Part shown: in pieces, positions 1 through 8,135 of the stretch | Layout: every line of letters begins with the position of its first letter | How positions within the stretch are numbered: the first letter of the stretch is position 1 | Source: Streptomyces sp. R33 | GTDB taxonomy: Bacteria > Actinomycetota > Actinomycetes > Streptomycetales > Streptomycetaceae | Assembly: GCF_041200175.1 (NCBI RefSeq) | Contig: NZ_CP165727.1 | Coordinates: 930,001-994,000 of the forward strand | DNA length: 64,000 nucleotides | Reading direction: 5' to 3' | Translations under genes and position numbers: made by a program | The notes under the pieces: generated by a model | Told to the model about the DNA's origin: nothing | The model's input: only the letters and a program-made list of their open reading frames with translations | Databases searched by the model: none

Positions 1-68
1 TCCGCAGGTGTGAGTGCGTGGAGGGCGTACGCGCCGGTGAGGGTGTGCAGTTCCCCGTCGTTCTTCAT
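1..68 (-). CDS. rskA: Anti-sigma factor (RskA-like), N-terminal fragment
   Basis: Only the first 22 codons are inside the window; they read MKNDGELHTLTGAYALHAL. The LTGAYAL(H/D)AL start is characteristic of the cytoplasmic anti-sigma domain of SigK/SigL-type anti-sigma factors. The ATG overlaps the sigma-factor stop codon as ATGA, so the two are translationally coupled. By family knowledge the product is a single-pass membrane protein that holds the sigma factor inactive. The transmembrane and extracytoplasmic parts lie outside the window and cannot be judged. Confidence 0.85.
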   Translation of the reverse strand, partial: MKNDGELHTLTGAYALHALTPA

Positions 69-685
69 GTGGTCACCCCCATGCAGTCGCGCAGCCGGAT
101 GAGCCCGTCGCGCATGCGTGTCTTGATCGTCGGCAGTGGTGTGCGCAGGGTCTCGGCGACCTCGCGGTAGGACAGGCCCTGGTAGTAGGCCAGCGTGACG
201 GCCTGGCGCTGGATCTCGGTCAGGCCGCGCATGCAGCGCCGTACCTGTTCGCTCTCCAGCCGGGTTTCGACCTGTTCCGCGACCTCGTCGAAGGGGCGCG
301 CCTGGTCGCGGGCGGCCTGGTCGTACTCGCGGTTGATCGCGGCCTGGGCGGAGCGGACGCGGTCGACGGCCCGGCGGTGGGCGAGGGTGGCGGCCCAGGT
401 GCGCACGCTGCCCTGTTCGGGGCGGTAGCGGGCGGCCTGCCGCCACAGGTCGATCATCACCTCCTGCGCCACCTCCTCGGACTGGGCACGGTCGCGTACG
501 ACCCGGACGACCACCCCGAAGACGGTCGCGGACAGCGCGTCGTACAGGGCGGAGAACGCGTCCTTGTCACCGCGGGCCACCCGGGACATCAGGTCTTCGA
601 GCCGGGGGCCCACCGCATCGGGGACGCCGAAGGGCAGCGGTTGCCCGGTGGTGGCGGATGGTCCGCCGCGGTCCGTCCGTCGCAT
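65..685 (-). CDS. sigK: ECF RNA polymerase sigma factor, SigK type
   Basis: A 206-residue sigma-70 family factor. Region 2 is visible in the middle (DLWRQAARYRPEQGSVRTW) and region 4 near the C terminus (LTEIQRQAVTLAYYQGLSY followed by a helix-turn-helix and the TIKTRMRDGLIRLR recognition helix). A longer reading from 721 is open, but the ATG at 685 has an AGGAAGGA Shine-Dalgarno a few bases upstream, so I chose it. It is coupled to the anti-sigma gene and divergent from a lipid-modification operon. Mycobacterium tuberculosis has an equivalent arrangement, with sigK-rskA beside Rv0446c-Rv0449c. It is probably autoregulated from the promoter at 772-800. Confidence 0.88.
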   Translation of the reverse strand: MRRTDRGGPSATTGQPLPFGVPDAVGPRLEDLMSRVARGDKDAFSALYDALSATVFGVVVRVVRDRAQSEEVAQEVMIDLWRQAARYRPEQGSVRTWAATLAHRRAVDRVRSAQAAINREYDQAARDQARPFDEVAEQVETRLESEQVRRCMRGLTEIQRQAVTLAYYQGLSYREVAETLRTPLPTIKTRMRDGLIRLRDCMGVTT

Positions 686-771
686 GACAGTCCTTCCTGT
701 CGAAGGCACCGGCCCTTCCACGAAGAGAGCCGACCGCTCCGGATGCTGCCAGGTCTGCGTTCTCGACCGGT

Positions 772-800
772 CTTCGGAGCGGACATCTGTGCGGATTGGT
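772..800 (-). promoter_or_regulatory. Putative SigK-type promoter for sigK-rskA
   Basis: Reading the minus strand, ACCAATCC (800-793) is followed after exactly 16 bases by CGAAG (776-772). The same two blocks at the same spacing occur on the plus strand at 883-911, facing the other way. The layout resembles the mycobacterial SigK promoter as I remember it (CCATCC near -35, CCGAAT near -10). The -10 block sits about 86 bases before the sigK ATG. Confidence 0.6.
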
Positions 801-882
801 CAACCCGCTCGCCAATTCGCGATCGATGTGCACCACCTGCGGCCGGCTGCGCCGCAACTGATTGGCGCATGCGGCAACTGCC

Positions 883-911
883 ACCAATCCGCCGGCACTT
901 CGGCTGCGAAG
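883..911 (+). promoter_or_regulatory. Putative SigK-type promoter for the lipid-modification operon
   Basis: ACCAATCC (883-890), 16 bases, then CGAAG (907-911): the same blocks and spacing as the minus-strand copy at 772-800. It lies 57 bases before the GTG of the flavin enzyme gene. The duplication on both sides of a sigma-factor intergenic region suggests both transcripts are read by the encoded sigma factor. Confidence 0.6.
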
Positions 912-968
912 CAGGGGTGAACCGCCGTCACGGACGACGGCGTGGCGAACGGTGGGGAGTGAGCAACT

Positions 969-2288
969 GTGCGTACGAGGAACGTGGCCGTGATCGGCGG
1001 CGGTGTGGCGGGACTGACCGCCGCCTACGTCCTGCAAAAGGCCTGCGACGTCACGCTGTACGAGGCGGACCCCCGGCTGGGAGGCCACGCCCACACCCAT
1101 GAACTGCCCGCTCCGGGCGGCGGTACGGTGGGCGTGGACTCGGGGTTCATCGTCCACAACGCGCGCACCTACCCCCTGTTGCTCCGGCTCTTCCGCGAAC
1201 TCGGCGTGGCCACGCAGGACTCCGAGATGAGCATGTCGGTGCGGTGCGACGGCTGTGGCCTGGAGTACGCCGGTGCCCGCGGGCCCCTCGGCCTGTTCAC
1301 GGGGCGGGCGGCCCTGCGCGCCCGGTACCTGCGGATGCTGGCGGAGGTACCGCTCTTCCACCGCCGCGCGCGCCGCCTGCTGGACGCGGACGGTCCGGTC
1401 GCCGGTGGTCCCGGCGGTGGCAGTTGCGCCGGCGACGGTTCCGCCGGCGGCAGACCGGAGCGGTACACCCTCCGGGCGTTCCTCGCCGACGGCGGGTTCT
1501 CCCCGTACTTCGTCAGCCACTTCATCGCCCCGCTCGTGTCCGCCGTGTGGTCCTGCCCGGCCCACACCGCGCTGGAGTACCCGGCCGCGTACCTGTTCCG
1601 CTTCCTCGACCACCACGGGCTGCTGTCCGTGACGGGCTCCCCGCGGTGGAGGACCGTCACCGGCGGCAGCGCGGCCTACGTGGACAAGGTCGCGAAGGAG
1701 ATCAGCAACGTCCGGACCGCCAGCCCGGTCGTCCGGGTGGACCGCATACCGAGCGGCGTCCTGGTGGGCAGCGACGACGGCATCACCGACGCGTACGACG
1801 CCGTCGTCATCGCCACGCACCCCGACCAGGCGCTGCGTCTGCTGGCGGACCCCACCCGGGACGAGCAGCGGGTCCTCGGCGCCTTCCGGTACGAGGTGAA
1901 CCCGACCGTGCTGCACACCGACACGGCCCTGCTGCCGCGCTCGCCGAGGGCCCGGGCCTCCTGGAACTACCACCTCGCCGACTGCCGCCCGGGGGCGGAG
2001 GGGGTCCGGGTCAGCTATGACATGACGCGGCTGCAGCGCCTGCCGGGCGACACCGGCTACGTCGTCACGCTGAACGCGGGCGGGCGGATCGACCCCGAGC
2101 ACGTGCTGGCCCGCATGGAGTACGCGCACCCCGTCTACACGCCCGAGTCGGTGGCCGCGCAGCGATCGCTGCCCCGCCTCAACACCTCCGTCACGGCTTT
2201 CGCCGGGGCGTACCACGGGTGGGGGTTCCACGAGGACGGCTGCCGGTCGGGCGTACGGGCCGCCGCCGCGCTCGGTGTCCGGTGGTGA
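969..2288 (+). CDS. FAD-dependent amine-oxidase-like oxidoreductase
   Basis: A 439-residue flavoprotein starting at GTG with a GGGGAG ribosome site. The N terminus carries the dinucleotide motif G10-x-G12-x-x-G15 followed by an acidic strand end (LYEAD), then the GGHAHT stretch typical of the amine oxidase/phytoene desaturase superfamily. It is the homologue of mycobacterial Rv0449c and of the flavoproteins found beside methyltransferases that build methyl-branched and furan fatty acids. It probably oxidises or reduces a methylated or methylene-bearing acyl chain made by the methyltransferase two genes downstream. It is the first gene of a coupled operon; its stop overlaps the next start as GTGA. 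Confidence 0.85.
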   Translation: MRTRNVAVIGGGVAGLTAAYVLQKACDVTLYEADPRLGGHAHTHELPAPGGGTVGVDSGFIVHNARTYPLLLRLFRELGVATQDSEMSMSVRCDGCGLEYAGARGPLGLFTGRAALRARYLRMLAEVPLFHRRARRLLDADGPVAGGPGGGSCAGDGSAGGRPERYTLRAFLADGGFSPYFVSHFIAPLVSAVWSCPAHTALEYPAAYLFRFLDHHGLLSVTGSPRWRTVTGGSAAYVDKVAKEISNVRTASPVVRVDRIPSGVLVGSDDGITDAYDAVVIATHPDQALRLLADPTRDEQRVLGAFRYEVNPTVLHTDTALLPRSPRARASWNYHLADCRPGAEGVRVSYDMTRLQRLPGDTGYVVTLNAGGRIDPEHVLARMEYAHPVYTPESVAAQRSLPRLNTSVTAFAGAYHGWGFHEDGCRSGVRAAAALGVRW

Positions 2289-3061
2289 CCCCCGCGGTGG
2301 CGCCGGGACAACGCCCGGCCCTCCCCGCCGTGGCCGTGCCGGCCCTGTACGACTGCGTGGTCTCCCACGTGCGGACGGCCCCGGTGCGGCACGCCTTCCG
2401 GCACCGCACGTACATGTGGCTCGTGGACCTGGACGCCCTCCCCCGGCTCCCATGGCCGCTGCGCGCCCTGGCCCGGTTCGACGCCCGCGACCACTTCGAC
2501 GCCGCCGCACCGACCGTCCGGGCCGGCCTCGACGCGTACCTGGCCTCCCGGGACGTGGACCTCGACGGCGGGCGGGTCCTGATGCTGGCCCACGCCCGGG
2601 TCCTGGGGTACGTCTTCAACCCGCTGACCCTGTACTGGTGCCACGACCGCTCCGGCGCCCCGGTCTGCGTGGTGGCCGAGGTCCACAACACGTACGGGCA
2701 GCGCCACTGCCACCTGCTGCGTACGGACGGAGCCGACCGGGCCGAGGTGGCGAAGGAGCTGTACGTCTCGCCGTTCTTCCCCGTCGACGGCCGCTACCTC
2801 ATGCGGCTGCCGGCGCCGCGGGAGCGCCTGGAGGTCATCGTCCGGCTCGAGCGCGCCGGGCAACGGCCGTTCACCGCGACCCTGCGCGGCCGGCACCGCC
2901 CCGCCACCCCCCTCGCCCTGCTGCGCGCCGCCGCCCGGCGGCCGTGGTCCACCGCCGCCGTCTGGGCCGGGATCCGGCGCCACGGCATCCACCTGCTGCT
3001 CCGCGGGCTGCCCGTCCAGCCCCGGCCCGAACGCGCACCCGAGGAAGGCATCGCCCCGTGA
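2285..3061 (+). CDS. DUF1365 family protein
   Basis: A 258-residue protein; the frame is open upstream, but the GTG at 2285 overlaps the previous stop as GTGA and is the natural coupled start. The family signature appears as ALYDCVVSHVRTAPVRHAF near the N terminus, followed by GYVFNPLTLYWCHD and AEVHNTYG in the centre. DUF1365 proteins have no proven activity, but they sit almost invariably between an amine-oxidase-like flavoprotein and a cyclopropane-synthase-like methyltransferase, as here (Rv0448c is the mycobacterial counterpart). A role in modifying membrane acyl chains is therefore inferred. The gene is coupled on both sides. Confidence 0.87.
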   Translation: MTPAVAPGQRPALPAVAVPALYDCVVSHVRTAPVRHAFRHRTYMWLVDLDALPRLPWPLRALARFDARDHFDAAAPTVRAGLDAYLASRDVDLDGGRVLMLAHARVLGYVFNPLTLYWCHDRSGAPVCVVAEVHNTYGQRHCHLLRTDGADRAEVAKELYVSPFFPVDGRYLMRLPAPRERLEVIVRLERAGQRPFTATLRGRHRPATPLALLRAAARRPWSTAAVWAGIRRHGIHLLLRGLPVQPRPERAPEEGIAP

Positions 3062-4335
3062 CCCTTTCCCTCCCCCGAACCGCCGACGAACCCGTGGAGC
3101 GGTACTCGATCGACGCACACGCGTGGCCTGATGTGGTGCGCCCGCCGACGGCGCCCTTCGGGTACGCGGCCGTCGCCCGCCGCCTCGTCCGCCGTGCCGT
3201 GGCGGCGCTGCCCCTGCGCTGCCGGTTCGGCGCCGAGCCGCCCCACGGCAGCGGGCCGTCGCTGACGGTCCACGACCCGGACGCGTTCTTCCGCCGGATC
3301 GGGGCGCACGGCCTGATCGGCTTCGGCGAGTCCTACATGGCGGGCGAATGGGACAGCGACGATCTGACCGGCCTGCTGACCGTCCTCGCCGCGCACGTGG
3401 ACGACCTGGTTCCCGGCCCGCTGCGCCGGCTGCGCGGGGCGTGGGTGCGGAGCAGGCCCGAGGCCCAGCTCAACTCCCGGGCCGGGGCCCGGCAGAACGT
3501 CCATCGCCACTACGACTTGTCGAACGAGCTGTTCGCGCTGTTCCTCGACGAGACCCTGTCGTACTCCTCCGCCGTCTTCACCGCGTTCCCCGCGCGCCGT
3601 GAGAGCCTGCCTGCCGCGCAGCACCGGAAGATCGACCGGCTGCTGGACCTCGCCTGCGTCGGCCCGGGCAAGCGCCTGCTCGAGATCGGCACCGGATGGG
3701 GCGAACTCGCCCTGCGCGCGGCCGCCCGCGGGGCACACGTGACGACCGTGACCCTCTCCGCCGAGCAGCAGCACCTCGCCCGCCGCCGGATCGCCGCCGC
3801 GGGGCTGGCCGACCGGGTGGACGTCGAACTGCGGGACTACCGCGATCTGGAGGGCCGGTACGACGCGGTGGTGAGCGTGGAGATGATCGAGGCGGTCGGC
3901 AGGGACTTCTGGCCCACGTACTTCGCCGCCCTGCGCGATGCGGTGGCGCCCGGCGGGCGGATCGCGCTGCAGGCCATCACGATGGGCCACGAGCAGATGC
4001 TGCACACCTCCCGTACGCACACCTGGATCAGCAAGTACGTCTTCCCGGGCGGCCTGATCCCCTCCCGGGAGGCCATCGAGGCGCACTCGTCGGGCGCGGG
4101 GCTGCGGATCGTCTCCGACCAGGGGTACGGCGACCACTACGCGCAGACCCTGCAGCTGTGGCGGGAGCGGTTCACGGAGCAGGCCGGCGCCGTGGCGGCG
4201 CTCGGCTTCGACCTGACGTTCCGGCGCATGTGGGAGTTCTACCTCGCCTACTCCGAGGCGGGGTTCCGGGCCCGCTACCTGGATGTCCGGCAACTGCTCC
4301 TGACCGAGGACCTGTCGCTGGGAGCGCGGCCGTGA
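3058..4335 (+). CDS. Cyclopropane-fatty-acid-synthase-like SAM methyltransferase (UfaA1 type)
   Basis: A 425-residue enzyme starting at a GTG that overlaps the DUF1365 stop. The SAM site is LLEIGTGWGEL near residue 208, and the downstream VSVEMIEAVG matches the glutamate-bearing loop of cyclopropane synthases. The usual LHTIG segment of cyclopropane synthases is LQAITM here, and the loop before IPS reads FPGGLIPS where the E. coli enzyme has a cysteine. These changes, and the flavoprotein partner, fit the UfaA1/UfaM-like enzymes that place a methyl branch on an unsaturated chain better than a true cyclopropane synthase. The substrate would be a phospholipid-bound monounsaturated acyl chain in the membrane. 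Confidence 0.85.
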   Translation: MTLSLPRTADEPVERYSIDAHAWPDVVRPPTAPFGYAAVARRLVRRAVAALPLRCRFGAEPPHGSGPSLTVHDPDAFFRRIGAHGLIGFGESYMAGEWDSDDLTGLLTVLAAHVDDLVPGPLRRLRGAWVRSRPEAQLNSRAGARQNVHRHYDLSNELFALFLDETLSYSSAVFTAFPARRESLPAAQHRKIDRLLDLACVGPGKRLLEIGTGWGELALRAAARGAHVTTVTLSAEQQHLARRRIAAAGLADRVDVELRDYRDLEGRYDAVVSVEMIEAVGRDFWPTYFAALRDAVAPGGRIALQAITMGHEQMLHTSRTHTWISKYVFPGGLIPSREAIEAHSSGAGLRIVSDQGYGDHYAQTLQLWRERFTEQAGAVAALGFDLTFRRMWEFYLAYSEAGFRARYLDVRQLLLTEDLSLGARP

Positions 4336-5141
4336 ACCCCGCCTCCTGGGAAGCCCTCGGGAGCAATCTGGCCGCTGCCGCCGCCACGGCCGTCACCGTA
4401 CTGCTCCTGGCCTTCGCCGTCGGGACGGCCCGGCGCCTGCACCGGACGGTGGACATCGCCTGGGGCCTCGCCTTCGCCGCGGTCGCGACGGTCTCGTACA
4501 CCCTGTCCTCCGGGTACGGGGACGACCGCCGGCGGCTCCTGGTCGCCGCCGCCACCGTCGTGTGGGGGGTGCGGCTCGCCGTGCACATCGCCTGGCGCGG
4601 CCGCGGGCACGGCGAGGACCCCCGCTACGCGAAGTTCCTCGCCCGGGGGCGGGGCAACCCGCACGTGCGCGCCCTGTTCAAGGTGTACCTGCTCCAGGCG
4701 GGCCTGGTCTGGCTGGTCTCCCTGCCTGTGCAGAGCGCTTCGTACGCAGGCTCCCCCATCGGCGCGCTCGCCGTGCTCGGCGGCGTGCTCTGGGCGGTGG
4801 GGCTGGTCTTCGAGGCCGTCGCGGACTTGCAGCTCGCCCGGTTCAGGGCCGATCCGGCGCACCGCGGTACGGTCATGGACCGGGGGCTGTGGGCATGGAC
4901 CCGCCACCCCAACTACTTCGGCGACTTCCTGGTCTGGTGGGGGCTCTACCTGATGGCCTGCGGCACATGGCGGGCCGCCCTGCTGTGCCTGGTGTCGCCC
5001 GTGGCCATGACGCTGCTGCTGATCATGGGGAGCGGCAAGCGCCTGATGGAGGCCCATATGGCAGAGCGACCCGGCTACGCCGGCTACATCGCCCGTACCA
5101 GCGGGTTCCTCCCGCTTCCGCCCTGGCGGGGCCACGCATGA
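4332..5141 (+). CDS. DUF1295 membrane protein (steroid 5-alpha-reductase-like fold)
   Basis: A 269-residue protein with about six or seven hydrophobic segments. The C-terminal half shows GLWAWTRHPNYFGDFLVWWG, the conserved core of DUF1295 and of the wider 5-alpha-reductase/isoprenylcysteine methyltransferase fold. It starts at a GTG overlapping the methyltransferase stop. Rv0446c is the matching gene in the mycobacterial SigK locus. It is probably an NADPH-dependent membrane reductase acting on the same modified lipid; the substrate is not known. Confidence 0.88.
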   Translation: MNPASWEALGSNLAAAAATAVTVLLLAFAVGTARRLHRTVDIAWGLAFAAVATVSYTLSSGYGDDRRRLLVAAATVVWGVRLAVHIAWRGRGHGEDPRYAKFLARGRGNPHVRALFKVYLLQAGLVWLVSLPVQSASYAGSPIGALAVLGGVLWAVGLVFEAVADLQLARFRADPAHRGTVMDRGLWAWTRHPNYFGDFLVWWGLYLMACGTWRAALLCLVSPVAMTLLLIMGSGKRLMEAHMAERPGYAGYIARTSGFLPLPPWRGHA

Positions 5142-5863
5142 AGCAGCCGACGGGCGCGCTGGCGCTGCGCCGGGTGCCGCGGGACCCGGCCGCCGCGGTG
5201 CTCCTGCTGCACGGGGGCCGGCCGATGGGGCTCGAGGCACCGCCGCGGCCGAACCTGCCGGGGCTGCGGATGCTTCCCTTCGCACGGGCCATCGCGGAGG
5301 CCGGGCCGGCGCAGGACGTGGTGGTGGCGGAGGTCCGGTACGCGCACCGGGGCTGGAACGGCCACCGCGCGGATCCGGTCCACGACGTCTGGCAGGCCCT
5401 GCGCGAACTGCGCTGCGGGGTCGGAGCGCTGCCCGTGGTGCTGGTCGGGCATTCCATGGGAGGCCGGGCCGCGTTGCGGGCGGCGGCCGACCCGCTGGTC
5501 CGCGCCGTGGTCGGGCTCGCGCCGTGGTGCCCGCCGGGCGAACCGGTGCTGCATCTCGGGGACACGGCCGTGGTGCTCCTGCACGACGCGGCGGACCGCG
5601 TCACCGATGCGCAGGCGTCCTGGGACTACGTACGGCGGGCCCGTGCGCGGGGCGCCCGGGCCGGAGGCATCGTCATGCCCCACGGGCGGCACGCGATGCT
5701 CCGCCAGGCGCGCACCTGGCACCGGATGGCCACCGACACCACGCTGGGCCTGCTCGGCCTGACCGCCCTCCCGGAGGAACTGTTCACCGGCCCGGTACCC
5801 GGGCCGGCCGGGTCTCGGTGCACCGTCGACACGAGCGACTCGTCCCGTATGCGGCAGCAGTGA
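5138..5863 (+). CDS. Alpha/beta hydrolase
   Basis: A 241-residue protein, coupled to the DUF1295 gene by ATGA. Early strand VLLLHGG (oxyanion region), the nucleophile elbow GHSMGG in the middle, a LLHDAADRVT segment for the catalytic acid, and GRHAM near the C terminus for the catalytic histidine together give a complete serine hydrolase. No signal peptide is visible, so it is probably cytoplasmic. As the last gene of the operon it may hydrolyse an ester or thioester in the lipid-modification pathway. I do not know an equivalent in the mycobacterial locus. Confidence 0.78.
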   Translation: MKQPTGALALRRVPRDPAAAVLLLHGGRPMGLEAPPRPNLPGLRMLPFARAIAEAGPAQDVVVAEVRYAHRGWNGHRADPVHDVWQALRELRCGVGALPVVLVGHSMGGRAALRAAADPLVRAVVGLAPWCPPGEPVLHLGDTAVVLLHDAADRVTDAQASWDYVRRARARGARAGGIVMPHGRHAMLRQARTWHRMATDTTLGLLGLTALPEELFTGPVPGPAGSRCTVDTSDSSRMRQQ

Positions 5864-5967
5864 TCGAGCAGTGGCCGCGAAATCGGTCGAGGCCCTGGTC
5901 AAAGGGGCGGGGGATGCGCAAGGATCACGGCCGCACCTCGCCACCACCCCACTACGGGAGGATGTCT

Positions 5968-7023
5968 ATGGCTCGCCGCACATCCCGCGGCCTGATCGCC
6001 GCGGCGACCACCACCGCAGCACTGTTCACCCTGGCCGGCCCGGTTTCGGCGCTGCCCTCGGCGGCCGACGCGGCCTACGCCGGGCTGCCCCAGGCCCGCC
6101 TTTTCATGGTCAACCCCGTCCAGTCCTCGGGCGATCAGAGCCTCGCCGACGGCAAGGACTCCACCGGGGCCGTGCCCGCTTCCGCCTATGCCCTGGCCGC
6201 ACTGCGGAACCTGGACGGCAGCGGCTCGCTGTCGGGGAAGTGGGCGTACGTCCGGTCGGAGACCGGCGCCCCCGCGAAGATCACGGACGTGGGTGCGTAC
6301 AGCCGTACCGATGACCAGTTCGAGCAGGTCATGGCGTACTTCTGGGTCAACGAGGCGCAGGAGTACCTGCAGGGCCTGGGCTTCGGGAGCGAGCTGCCGG
6401 GAGCCAACGACCGCGCGCAGCCGGTCCGCATCAACCAGTACGGGGCCGACAACTCCTTCTTCACCGACAAGAAGGCCGAGATCCGCTTCGGCAAGGGCGG
6501 CGTGGACGACGCCGAGGACGCCGAGGTGATCGTCCACGAGTACGGCCACGCGGTGCACAACGCGCAGGTTCCCGGCTTCGGCACGTCGCCGGAGGCGGGT
6601 GCGATCGGCGAGGCGTTCGGCGACTACCTTGCGGTCGAGGTCGGTGACCACGCGGACGCCGCGTACGGATGGCCGCGCAAGGCGGACCTGGCCTGTGTCG
6701 CCGACTGGGACTCGATCTCCTACAGCACCGCCCCGCACTGCCTGCGCCGGGTGGACGGGAACAAGGTGTACGCCGACCGGGTCGGCGAGGTCCACGCGGA
6801 CGGTGAGATCTGGTCCCGCGCGCTCTTCGACATCCGCGGGGCGCTGGGCGCCCGGACCGCCGACCGGATCATCGTGAACGCTCAGTTCGGCTTCCGCCCC
6901 GACACGAGCTTCCAGGACGCGGCGCTGACGACGATCGCGACGGCACAGCGGATGTACGGCAAGAGCGCCGCGGACGCGGTCCGCGCCGCTTTCAAGGCCC
7001 GGCAGATTCCGGGTATCGCGTAG
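5968..7023 (+). CDS. Secreted zinc metalloprotease (M4/M36-like gluzincin)
   Basis: A 351-residue protein with a clear signal peptide (RR pair, then an alanine-rich core ending near PVSALPSAADA). The zinc site is HEYGH (about residues 190-194), and a glutamate in GAIGEAFGDYLA some 20 residues later is the third ligand, the arrangement of thermolysin- and fungalysin-type enzymes. MAYFWVNEAQEYLQGLGF resembles the fungalysin region that precedes the zinc motif. Length is short for M4 and there is no long propeptide. The ATG at 5968 is chosen because GGGAGG stands six bases before it; an ATG at 5962 would abut the ribosome site. It is transcribed alone. Confidence 0.8.
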   Translation: MARRTSRGLIAAATTTAALFTLAGPVSALPSAADAAYAGLPQARLFMVNPVQSSGDQSLADGKDSTGAVPASAYALAALRNLDGSGSLSGKWAYVRSETGAPAKITDVGAYSRTDDQFEQVMAYFWVNEAQEYLQGLGFGSELPGANDRAQPVRINQYGADNSFFTDKKAEIRFGKGGVDDAEDAEVIVHEYGHAVHNAQVPGFGTSPEAGAIGEAFGDYLAVEVGDHADAAYGWPRKADLACVADWDSISYSTAPHCLRRVDGNKVYADRVGEVHADGEIWSRALFDIRGALGARTADRIIVNAQFGFRPDTSFQDAALTTIATAQRMYGKSAADAVRAAFKARQIPGIA

Positions 7024-7030
7024 CCCTGTC

Positions 7031-7060
7031 CGCTGCTCCGGATTCCGGTCCGGAGCAGCG
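7031..7060. terminator. Rho-independent-type hairpin after the protease
   Basis: A perfect 12-base-pair stem (7031-7042 with 7049-7060) and a six-base loop begin seven bases after the protease stop codon. There is no T-tract, as is usual for Streptomyces terminators. It also lies in the 3' region of the convergent ohr gene. Confidence 0.7.
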
Positions 7061-7125
7061 GTCCAGTGGCAGCAGGTCCAGGCTGACGCCCCTGGCCACG
7101 AGGGCCGACAGGGCCCTCATCGGTA

Positions 7126-7536
7126 CTACTCGATCACCAGCTCGACCGGGATGTTGCCGCGCGTGGCCTTGGAGTAGGGGCAGACCTCGTGGGCCTGCTT
7201 GACCAGCAGGGCGCCCGTCTCGCCGGCGAGGGACTCCGGGAGCTCGACACGCAGGGTGACGGCCAGGCCGAAGCCCGTGTCGTCCTTGCCGATCGAGGTC
7301 TCCGCGGTGACCGACACCTCACCGGTGTCGACCTTGGCCTGCCGGCCGACCAGGCCGAGCGCGCTGGCGAAGCAGGCCGCGTAGCCCGCCGCGAAGAGCT
7401 GCTCGGGGTTGGTGCCCTGGCCGTTGCCGCCGAGCGCCGGGGGCATGGCGAGCGCGAGGTCGATCTGGCCGTCGGAGCTGACCGTGCGGCCTTCGCGGCC
7501 GTTGGCGGTGGCGACAGCGGTGTAGAGCGCGTCCAT
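7126..7536 (-). CDS. ohr: Organic hydroperoxide resistance protein Ohr
   Basis: A 136-residue member of the Ohr/OsmC family; the start MDALYTAVATANGREG and the length are typical of Ohr. The two redox cysteines are present, in AGYAACFASAL and HEVCPYSKATRGN. The protein is a cytoplasmic thiol peroxidase that reduces organic and fatty acid hydroperoxides using lipoylated proteins. It is divergent from its regulator gene ohrR and shares the operator at 7602-7622. A GAGAGGA site precedes the ATG. Confidence 0.95.
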   Translation of the reverse strand: MDALYTAVATANGREGRTVSSDGQIDLALAMPPALGGNGQGTNPEQLFAAGYAACFASALGLVGRQAKVDTGEVSVTAETSIGKDDTGFGLAVTLRVELPESLAGETGALLVKQAHEVCPYSKATRGNIPVELVIE

Positions 7537-7601
7537 CGGGGTTCCTCTCGCGGTGGTGACCGTGTCAGCCGGTCATCGGCTGACGTCCACTACTAGAGCA
7601 C

Positions 7602-7622
7602 ACAATTCAGTTGTGCACAACT
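7602..7622. promoter_or_regulatory. OhrR operator between ohr and ohrR
   Basis: The perfect 14-base palindrome AGTTGTGCACAACT (7609-7622) overlaps a second, imperfect one, ACAATTCAGTTGT (7602-7614), giving three ACAA/TTGT half-sites in a row. AT-rich ACAATT-type boxes are the known operators of OhrR-class MarR repressors. The site lies between the divergent genes, 39 bases before the ohrR start. Confidence 0.8.
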
Positions 7623-7660
7623 AAATGACCCGCAAGCCTTGCCCGGGTACACTGGCCCCC

Positions 7661-8134
7661 ATGAGCGAGCAGCCCACCGAAACCCTCCGCGACGAGGACT
7701 TCCTCCGCCTGGACGGCCAGATCTGCTTCGCGCTGAACGCAGCGAGCAGGGCCTTCAACGGCCTGTACCGGGTCGTCCTCAAGGACCTCGGCCTGACCTA
7801 CCCCCAGTACCTGGTCATGCTGGTGCTCTGGGAGCACGGCACGACGCCCGTCAAGGAGCTGGGGACCCACCTGAGGCTCGACTCGGGGACGCTGTCACCC
7901 CTGCTCAAGCGCCTCGAAGCCGCCGGGCTGGTCCACCGCGAGCGCAGCACCGAGGACGAACGGTCCGTACACGTCGGCCCCACCGAGGCCGGTACGGCGC
8001 TGCGCGCCCGCGCGGCGGAGGTACCGCGCCGGATCGCGGCCGCCACCGGCTTCGAGCTGGCCGAGATCCGCGACCTCCAGACCCGCCTGAACCGCCTCAC
8101 CACCGCGCTGGACGCCGCCGTCCCGGAGGTGTGA
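7661..8134 (+). CDS. ohrR: OhrR, MarR-family organic peroxide sensor-repressor
   Basis: A 157-residue winged-helix repressor. The reactive cysteine sits in LDGQICFALNAASRAF, matching Cys15 of Bacillus OhrR, and LTYPQYLVMLVLWEH and RLDSGTLSPLLKRLEAAGL match the dimer helix and recognition helix. No other cysteine is present, so it belongs to the one-Cys class. Oxidation of that cysteine by organic hydroperoxides releases the repressor from DNA. The ATG at 7661 fits the conserved N terminus better than an in-frame ATG at 7625, which would fall directly after the operator. Confidence 0.93.
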   Translation: MSEQPTETLRDEDFLRLDGQICFALNAASRAFNGLYRVVLKDLGLTYPQYLVMLVLWEHGTTPVKELGTHLRLDSGTLSPLLKRLEAAGLVHRERSTEDERSVHVGPTEAGTALRARAAEVPRRIAAATGFELAEIRDLQTRLNRLTTALDAAVPEV

Positions 8135-8135
8135 C

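Noticed and set aside
811..868. Further CCAAT boxes (811-819 and 861-868) as extra promoters or operators
   Set aside because: They share only the CCAAT core, lack the CGAAG block at the right distance and are not symmetric with each other.
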